A stretch of 11,062 nucleotides of DNA from an uncultured Candidatus Woesearchaeota archaeon (GTDB taxonomy: Archaea > Nanobdellota > Nanobdellia > Woesearchaeales > 21-14-0-10-32-9): contig CAITEO010000044.1 in NCBI GenBank assembly GCA_903891505.1, positions 1 through 11,062 of the forward strand, given 5' to 3'. Positions 6,390-11,062 of this stretch are shown in pieces (positions within the stretch are counted from its first letter, which is position 1; the number at the start of each line of letters is the position of its first letter). The translations under genes and the position numbers were made by a program. The notes under the pieces were generated by a model. It saw nothing but the letters and a program-made list of their open reading frames with translations, was not told the DNA's origin and searched no databases.

Positions 6390-6551
6390 ATGGCAGCAAG
6401 CCTAAAGATGCCGCAAAAGGCAAAGATGGATTTCAGCGTCGATAAGCAGACATATGATGATTTCATGAAGAACTGCTCGAAGAAAGGCTACGCGCCTAAC
6501 ATCATAGCTGAACGCTTGATGAAGAAATACAACGAGACAGGACAGATATAA
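6390..6551 (+). CDS. small putative ribbon-helix-helix DNA-binding protein
   Basis: The product is 53 residues. After a basic N-terminal stretch (MPQKAK, 7-12) comes a possible beta strand, MDFSVDKQ (13-20). Then come helix A (about 21-33, TYDDFMKNCSKKG), a turn (YAPN, 34-37) and helix B (about 38-50, IIAERLMKKYNET). This strand-helix-turn-helix order and size match the MetJ/Arc or CopG ribbon-helix-helix fold, in which dimers bind DNA with the paired strands. The gene has its own TATA box, the best SD site in the window, and more G/C at third codon positions than its neighbours, hinting at strong expression. A T-rich stretch follows the stop. No toxin partner adjoins it. The fold is inferred from pattern only; targets are unknown. 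Confidence 0.75.
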   Translation: MAASLKMPQKAKMDFSVDKQTYDDFMKNCSKKGYAPNIIAERLMKKYNETGQI

Positions 6552-6617
6552 GTTCGTATCTTTCTGTTCAATTTATTTTTATTCGATGATTTCCACTTAA
6601 TAGTAGTGTTATTGCAT

Positions 6618-6634
6618 AAGATTTAAATAATATA
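6618..6634 (+). promoter_or_regulatory. TATA-like promoter of the response regulator gene
   Basis: ATTTAAATAATATAAG includes a TTTAAATAA box (6622-6630) centred about 26 nt before the ATG at 6652. No SD-like site intervenes, so a leaderless transcript is expected. Confidence 0.6.
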
Positions 6635-6651
6635 AGCACATCACCCCACAT

Positions 6652-7116
6652 ATGGCAGGGGAAAGGACTATAAATATGCTCATAGTTGACTATGAAAAAG
6701 ATAATGTTGATCTTATTAGAAAAAATCTTAAGAGGCTGATTGCCGATCTTGGATATAACTTGTTTATTTCTGAATGCTTTGACGGAAAAGATGCACTGGA
6801 AACATACAAAAAACACGTAGACTCAGGCGGAAAATATGATCTGATTTTAATGGACTACAATATGCCTACAAATGGCGTAAATGCGATGAATAGCATGGAT
6901 ACGACTTTAGCGATGAGAAAATATCAGCGCGAAAACAATTTTGATAAGACAAAAGTCATAATGCAGACAGCCTCAGACTATGATGATGCACAGAAATTCA
7001 GAGAAAAAAAATATGATGATGGGACACCTAATGGAACTCCTCTTTTCGATGCTGTTATCCGAAAGCCGATAACCAAAGAAAAACTGAAGGTTGTTCTCGA
7101 CACATATCTGAATTAA
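6652..7116 (+). CDS. receiver-only response regulator
   Basis: The 154-aa protein is a single receiver domain with no output domain. The expected sites are present: phospho-acceptor Asp68 in LILMDYNMP, Thr106 in VIMQTAS, and Lys138 in IRKPI. In the acidic pocket the usual Asp-Asp pair reads VDYEKDN, with Asp13 kept, Tyr14 in the second place and Glu15 next. Between the Thr and Lys motifs there is extra sequence (about 110-130, DAQKFREKK... DDGTPNGTP), making it about 30 residues longer than a minimal receiver. A soluble PAS histidine kinase on the same strand starts 354 nt downstream, so a two-component pair is likely. With no output domain it may act by protein contact or as a phosphate relay. 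Family is sure; partner is inferred. Confidence 0.9.
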   Translation: MAGERTINMLIVDYEKDNVDLIRKNLKRLIADLGYNLFISECFDGKDALETYKKHVDSGGKYDLILMDYNMPTNGVNAMNSMDTTLAMRKYQRENNFDKTKVIMQTASDYDDAQKFREKKYDDGTPNGTPLFDAVIRKPITKEKLKVVLDTYLN

Positions 7117-7167
7117 ATAAAGAAAACTCTAATTATTCCCTCTAACTGACGGGATATTTTACATTCG

Positions 7168-7453
7168 AGTTTTCGAATTCACGCGAGGGACTTCATCCTC
7201 ATCCTGAAGGGCAAGATACAAAATAATTCATTCGGAATTATGAAGAAAATGCAAAGCATTTTCTGCACAAAAAAATCAATGATTTTTTGCGCAATTAAGC
7301 CCAAGAAAATCCTCTTAGATTTTCTGGGCGCAGAAAACATTTTGTTTTCTTGCGCTTCGCTTAATTTGCATCCAGAAAATTACAAAGTAATTTTCTTGAT
7401 TTGTACAATTAAGCAGCAGCTTAATTTGTATTCGTCCCCTCGTGAATAAAACT
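7168..7453. repeat. multi-hairpin element framed by imperfect inverted repeats
   Basis: The 354-bp gap between the response regulator and the kinase is mostly taken up by this element. Its ends are inverted repeats: 7168-7191 (AGTTTT, ATTCACG, AGGGAC with short insertions) matches the complement of 7434-7453. Inside are perfect hairpins: ATAATTC/GAATTAT (7223-7241); AGAAAATGC-AAA-GCATTTTCT (7244-7264); AAAAAATCA/TGATTTTTT (7270-7288); AGAAAATC-CTCTTA-GATTTTCT with flanking GCCC/GGGC (7299-7329); AGAAAACA-TTT-TGTTTTCT with GCGC/GCGC (7328-7355); AGAAAATTAC-AAA-GTAATTTTCT (7374-7396); AATTAAGC-AGCA-GCTTAATT (7407-7426). A further ATTCGA/TCGAAT stem lies at the left edge (7163-7178). An open frame over 7240-7449 is a by-product of the repeats. 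It could be a miniature inverted-repeat element, a terminator array or a structured RNA. Confidence 0.8.
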
Positions 7454-7470
7454 GATTGGAATAAATAAAA

Positions 7471-9849
7471 ATGACTGACCTTGGTGTTGACGTAAACCAA
7501 CTAATAAATGAACTCAGGGCGAAAAACGAAGCTCTCCATGTACAGCTAGGACTACAAAATGCAGAAATTGCAAATCTAAGACTAAACAATGAACAGCTAA
7601 AGCAAACCCCGCACAGTCTCGATGAACTGGAGAGTGTTGCAAATATAGGTCACTACATAACTAACTTCGAGGCGGGCTTATGGACCTCCTCAAGAACACT
7701 CGATAATATCTTCGGCATCGATGAAACCTATAATCGAAGCGTCGAAGGCTGGGTAGATCTTGTACACCCTGAAGATAGGGAAATGATGACTAAATACCTA
7801 AATGAAGAGGTCATAGCACAGCACAAACCATTTGATAAGGATTACAGAATTAAAAACAAATTAACTGGAGAAACCAGATGGGTGCACGGCCTTGGAGAAG
7901 TTAAATTCGATGAGAGCAGTAAAATACTCTCAATGATTGGAACCATTCAGGATATCACCGAACAAAAACTAGCAGAAGATGCACTGAAAGAAAGCGAGAA
8001 GAACTTTAGAAATTTTGCAAATAGGCTACCTCAAATTGTTTTCAGAATAGATCTTGATGGAAGAATAATCTACGCAAACGACGGCGCATATATAAAAACA
8101 GGATACACTAAAGAAGATGTTAAAAAAGGAGTGAATGCCTTTGAACTAATAATTCCTGAGGATCACGAACGTTTACGCAGCAATCTTGAGGCCACACTGA
8201 GCGGAAAAGAGATAGACAACGTTGAATACACATTCGTCAATAAAGACGGAAGTACCTATCCTGGACTTCTTTATAGAACCTTAAACAGACGAGATAATGG
8301 TACCCTCATAGACATCGTGGGCATTATCACAGACATCACCGAACGTAAAAAGATGGAGACAAATCTGGCTTTCAAAACCCAACTGCTAGAAGTCCAGTCC
8401 GAAGTATCCATCGATGGAATATTGGCAGTAAACAACGAAGGAAAGTCCATACTATTCAATAAACGTTTCGGTGAAATATGGCAGATACCACAAGAGGTCC
8501 TGGACACAAAAGACGATAAAACAATGTTGGAATACGTTTCAAAACAACTAAAGGATCCTGCAGAATTTTACAGCAAAGTCGCATATCTTTACGAACACAA
8601 AAATGAAACGAGCAGAGAAGAGATAGAGTTCATTGATGGAAGATATTTCGATCGCTATTCGTCTTACATGACAAGCGCAGATGGAAAATACATCGGGCGA
8701 ATCTGGTTCTTCAGAGATATCACCCATCGTAAGCTAATGGAACAGAAATTAAACGAACAAAAAAATCTGATGAGCGCTGTTTACAATTCCATGAGCAACA
8801 TCGTATTTGTTTTAGGCTCCGACGGCACCATTCTGAATGATTTATCTTCCACGAGTAAAGGCCTATTTGGCATATCTAAGCAAGTTATTGGAAAACAAAT
8901 AAACGCAATACTTCCTATGAACCTAGCAGACAAAGTACATGCCACAATAAATGAGACACTATCAAACAACAAGTCATCTTTGCTTGAATTTGAACTTGAA
9001 CAAAAGGGCACAAAAAAACATTATCATATAGAGTTTTCCCCTCTTGACAAAGATAGGGTCGTAGCGAACGCAATAGACGATACTGAACAATACACTCTTC
9101 TCACTGCAATTCAGGAGTCAAATCAGACAAAAAACCTGCTTTTTTCTATCATTGCACACGATCTCAGAAATCCAATCGGCACCATTCAAGGTTATGCAAA
9201 TTTAATAAATGATCATTTTGATAGAAGAGACATTCTTTCTTCTGAAGATCTCGTTACCTCTGTGAAAGGCCTCAAAATATCTGGAGAAGCCGCATTTGAA
9301 CTTCTTGAACAATTGATGAACTGGTGTCAATTACAAATGGGCAATGTCACATATAACCCAAAGCCAATACCTGTAACTAAACTAATTGAACAATCATATC
9401 ATCCACTTATACCAAGCGCAAATTTGAAGTCAATAATCATAGAAAACAATCTGAAAGATAACCTATCTGTGTATGTCGACATTCCGTCAATGGAACTAGT
9501 AATCAGAAATCTGACAAACAACGCAATCAAGTACACAAATAAGGGCGGAAGAATTGTTTATGACGCATATTTGGATGAGAAAGATACTAACGTCTGTGAA
9601 ATCGTTGTACACGACAACGGCATAGGCATGAGCCAAGACATCATTAACAAATTACATAATCGAATAAAAACAACTAAAGACTCCAGACAAGGAACAGCTG
9701 GTGAAAAAGGCACTAATCTAGGATTTTATTTGGCAGAGGAATATGTTAAATTGAATCATGGTGAAATATATGTAGAAAGCCCTGGAGAAGGTCTTGGGAG
9801 TATAATCAGAGTCAAGCTTCCTGTTTACAAGCACACAGAAAACATCTGA
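7471..9849 (+). CDS. soluble PAS-domain sensor histidine kinase
   Basis: This 792-aa protein has no transmembrane helix, so it should sense a cytosolic signal or ligand. A short N-terminal coiled coil (about 8-45) is followed by four PAS-type sensor domains at roughly 52-165, 175-293, 300-420 and 430-540. The first three end with recognisable PAC signatures (DITEQK, DITERK, DITHRK); the fourth ends in a degenerate DDTEQY. The kinase core follows: H-box IIAHDLRNPIG with phospho-acceptor His563, N-box with Asn683/Asn684 (RNLTNNAIKYTNKGG), G1 box DNGIGM (715-720), and a glycine-rich G2 region GEKGTNLGF (744-752). The set is complete, so an active kinase is expected. The likely partner is the receiver-only protein upstream, separated by the hairpin element. 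No SD and only a weak TATA-like GAATAAAAC (7444-7452) precede the ATG. Confidence 0.92.
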   Translation: MTDLGVDVNQLINELRAKNEALHVQLGLQNAEIANLRLNNEQLKQTPHSLDELESVANIGHYITNFEAGLWTSSRTLDNIFGIDETYNRSVEGWVDLVHPEDREMMTKYLNEEVIAQHKPFDKDYRIKNKLTGETRWVHGLGEVKFDESSKILSMIGTIQDITEQKLAEDALKESEKNFRNFANRLPQIVFRIDLDGRIIYANDGAYIKTGYTKEDVKKGVNAFELIIPEDHERLRSNLEATLSGKEIDNVEYTFVNKDGSTYPGLLYRTLNRRDNGTLIDIVGIITDITERKKMETNLAFKTQLLEVQSEVSIDGILAVNNEGKSILFNKRFGEIWQIPQEVLDTKDDKTMLEYVSKQLKDPAEFYSKVAYLYEHKNETSREEIEFIDGRYFDRYSSYMTSADGKYIGRIWFFRDITHRKLMEQKLNEQKNLMSAVYNSMSNIVFVLGSDGTILNDLSSTSKGLFGISKQVIGKQINAILPMNLADKVHATINETLSNNKSSLLEFELEQKGTKKHYHIEFSPLDKDRVVANAIDDTEQYTLLTAIQESNQTKNLLFSIIAHDLRNPIGTIQGYANLINDHFDRRDILSSEDLVTSVKGLKISGEAAFELLEQLMNWCQLQMGNVTYNPKPIPVTKLIEQSYHPLIPSANLKSIIIENNLKDNLSVYVDIPSMELVIRNLTNNAIKYTNKGGRIVYDAYLDEKDTNVCEIVVHDNGIGMSQDIINKLHNRIKTTKDSRQGTAGEKGTNLGFYLAEEYVKLNHGEIYVESPGEGLGSIIRVKLPVYKHTENI

Positions 9850-9867
9850 GTTATTGTCTCAGTTTTT
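9846..9867 (+). terminator. hairpin plus T-run at the end of the kinase gene
   Basis: CTGAG-TTATTGT-CTCAG (9846-9862) forms a 5-bp stem overlapping the kinase stop codon and is followed directly by TTTTT. This resembles an intrinsic terminator. The 48-bp gap up to the convergent gene at 9898 is T-rich on the + strand, which would also favour archaeal termination. Confidence 0.5.
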
Positions 9868-9897
9868 ATTTCATTCTTCACTTATTTTGTTCTATTC

Positions 9898-10200
9898 TTA
9901 CGCGCCTATGAACTTCAATAGTCCATAGACCAAGAACACCGGCCAGACAATAGATTTCAATATGCCAAGAACTACCGTCCAGAAAGATGTCGCGACACTT
10001 AGGAAATAAATCAATGCCCCTATGAATCCAAGACCATAGCCTGCGCCGAAGTTGCTGCAATGATGATGCCACTTGTAGGTATTGCAATTGTCCATATTCT
10101 TGTGGACTTTCCAGTCATTCATGTTTGACTTCCAATCCTTCATATCGTTCTTCCATTCAGCTTTCTTTCTATCTGCTCTAACTACTTTTTTTACAGCCAT
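9898..10200 (-). CDS. small membrane protein with conserved hydrophobic C-terminal half
   Basis: The product is 100 aa from the ATG at 10200. A GTG at 10209 is in frame, but its bases form part of the SD site AGGTGAT, so the ATG is the better start. The N-terminal half is highly charged (Lys, Asp, Trp, Asn-rich: KNDMKDWKSNMNDWKVHKN) with a cluster HHHC (about 48-51) that could bind metal. The C-terminal half reads YGLGFIGALIYFLSVATSF (from 58) and then WTVVLGILKSIVWPVFLVYG, giving two hydrophobic helices. This resembles a small uncharacterised family with a YGLGFIGA...WP..LVY pattern that I recall from bacteria and archaea. It is convergent with the kinase and divergent from the BRO-like gene. 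Function is unknown. Confidence 0.75.
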   Translation of the reverse strand: MAVKKVVRADRKKAEWKNDMKDWKSNMNDWKVHKNMDNCNTYKWHHHCSNFGAGYGLGFIGALIYFLSVATSFWTVVLGILKSIVWPVFLVYGLLKFIGA

Positions 10201-10204
10201 AAAT

Positions 10205-10243
10205 ATCACCTAAACCTTCCTCAAGAAACACAAATATATAAAT
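10205..10243 (-). promoter_or_regulatory. TATA box and Shine-Dalgarno site of the small membrane protein gene
   Basis: On the minus strand a TTTATATATT box (10234-10243) is centred about 38 nt before the ATG at 10200. AGGTGAT (10211-10205) sits 4 nt before that ATG. The layout is the same as for the 53-aa gene at 6390, including the spacer length. Confidence 0.7.
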
Positions 10244-10255
10244 TTAATCGAAGTA

Positions 10256-10333
10256 GCCCCGCCCGGCGGGTCGTCGCTTTGATGACGAGAGGGACTCGAT
10301 AATTCATATTACAAAATCGGAGAATGAGTTATG
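10256..10333. other. GC-rich patch with hairpins in the divergent intergenic region
   Basis: In an otherwise AT-rich gap this stretch holds a CCCGC-CCG-GCGGG hairpin (10258-10270) and TCGTC-GCTTTGAT-GACGA (10271-10288). The motif GAGGGACT (10289-10296) follows. A longer imperfect stem, ATAATTCAT (10299-10307) with ATGAGTTAT (10324-10332), closes it. The later part shares words in order with the left part of the multi-hairpin element at 7185-7242. It is not a tRNA. It may be an element remnant, an operator region between the two divergent promoters, or a small RNA. Confidence 0.5.
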
Positions 10334-10358
10334 CATTTTTAAAAAAACATCCACCAAA

Positions 10359-10408
10359 TTTATAAATTAGTATTTTTTAATATCATTTAAGGGCGAACTT
10401 ACAGAGGT
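10359..10408 (+). promoter_or_regulatory. TATA box and SD site of the BRO-like gene
   Basis: TTTATAAATT (10359-10368) is a good TATA box about 51 nt before the start codon, predicting a leader of around 25 nt. GAGGT (10404-10408) lies 6 nt before the ATG at 10415 and fits a ribosome site. Confidence 0.6.
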
Positions 10409-10414
10409 ATTGGC

Positions 10415-11062
10415 ATGAATGAAACTCATAATAAATTAGTTATTTTCCAAAGTAAAAAGATTAGACGAATATGGTATGATAATGATTGGTTTTATTCAAT
10501 AATAGATGTGGTTGGTGCTTTAACTAATAGTGTTAATTCTAGAGATTATTGGTATAAGATGAAGATAAGGATGAGTAATGATGATAAAGCTGAACTGTCG
10601 ACAATTTGTCTACAGTTGAAATTACTTGCTGATGATGGAAAATTAAGAGAAACTGATTGTGCCAATACTGAAGGAATCTTTCGTATTATTCAATCAATTC
10701 CTTCTCCTAATGCGGAACCATTCAAAAGATGGCTTGCGAAAGTTGGAAAAGAAAGAATAGATGAGATTGAAAATCCTGAACTCGCTCAAGAAAGAATGAA
10801 AGAATTATATGAATCAAAAGGATACTCTCAAGATTGGATTGATAAGAGACTTCGAGGTATTGCCATAAGGCAAAATTTAACTGACGAATGGAAAAAACGA
10901 GGCATTCAAGAACAAAAAGACTTTGCAATACTCACAGCAGAAATATCCAAAGCGACATTTGGAATGACTCCTGCAGAATATAAAAAACATAAAAACTTAC
11001 CAATTCAATCAAAATCAAATTTAAGAGACCACATGGATGACTTAGAACTTATTTTTACAATG
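10415..11062 (+). CDS. BRO-N family protein (phage antirepressor / DinD-like), 3' end outside window
   Basis: The frame gives 216 residues with no stop before the window ends. The N-terminus has the BRO-N pattern: an IRRIWYDNDWFYSIIDVVGALT segment (about residues 16-37), then YWYKMKIRM (46-54), a CLQLKLLADDGKLRETD stretch, and IIQSIPSPNAEPFKRWLAKV (about 93-112). The second half follows the longer relatives annotated as antirepressor or DNA-damage-inducible protein D: ELAQERMKELYESKGYS, WIDKRLRGIAIRQNLTDEWKKRG, then ILTAEISKATFGMTPAEYK. Relatives are usually about 270-290 aa, so roughly a quarter is probably missing off the edge. BRO-N domains bind DNA; many copies come from viruses or mobile elements. 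Native function here is unknown, but the family call is strong. Confidence 0.85.
   Translation, partial: MNETHNKLVIFQSKKIRRIWYDNDWFYSIIDVVGALTNSVNSRDYWYKMKIRMSNDDKAELSTICLQLKLLADDGKLRETDCANTEGIFRIIQSIPSPNAEPFKRWLAKVGKERIDEIENPELAQERMKELYESKGYSQDWIDKRLRGIAIRQNLTDEWKKRGIQEQKDFAILTAEISKATFGMTPAEYKKHKNLPIQSKSNLRDHMDDLELIFTM

Noticed and set aside
7240..7449. Open frame of 69 codons on the + strand and frames on the - strand in the same region
   Set aside because: The predicted protein is only the translation of the hairpin array; its repeated FFAQ/IFCA-like pieces come from the inverted repeats, and it lacks a promoter and ribosome site.
10201..10209. GTG at 10209 as start of the small membrane protein
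   Set aside because: The GTG is part of the AGGTGAT ribosome site; the ATG at 10200 has correct spacing.
10256..10300. tRNA or box C/D small RNA in the GC-rich patch
   Set aside because: No cloverleaf or T-arm sequence can be built, and although TGATGA is present no CTGA box lies at a suitable distance.

Overview
The window is AT-rich with short intergenic gaps, and it reads as archaeal. Several genes have a TATA-like box centred 25-28 nt upstream of the start codon with no Shine-Dalgarno (SD) site, which is the leaderless archaeal layout. Two small genes instead have a TATA box about 38 nt upstream and a short leader carrying AGGTGAT. Gene content and style fit a small-genome lineage of the DPANN type (Woesearchaeota/Pacearchaeota-like), but that placement is inference; no rRNA or marker gene is present.

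Left part (1-2398, + strand): the 3' portion of an ApbE-type FAD:protein FMN transferase, a complete ferric-reductase-like membrane flavocytochrome, and a small membrane-anchored protein with a Ser/Thr/Asn/Pro-rich tail. Together they suggest membrane or extracytoplasmic flavin/haem electron transfer. Middle left (2484-5924, - strand): an unrecognised soluble protein, a ClC-type chloride channel/exchanger, and a two-gene unit of a single-pass membrane protein plus a DedA-family membrane protein.

Centre (5925-7470): intergenic DNA rich in structure, interrupted by a 53-aa putative ribbon-helix-helix protein and a receiver-only response regulator. It contains five 16-bp tandem repeats, a 16-bp duplication, and two clusters of A/T-rich hairpins. 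The larger cluster (7168-7453) has at least four hairpins sharing an AGAAAA/TTTTCT outer stem, with inner stems that differ by compensating changes. It is framed by imperfect inverted repeats. Sequence words preceding the clusters recur a third time near 10300.

Right part (7471-11062): a soluble sensor histidine kinase with about four PAS domains, presumably the partner of the response regulator; a small membrane protein on the - strand; a divergent intergenic region with a GC-rich patch; and the start of a BRO-N family (phage antirepressor/DinD-like) protein that runs off the window. The hairpin elements and the BRO gene suggest accessory DNA. The hairpin array is the best candidate for something undescribed.
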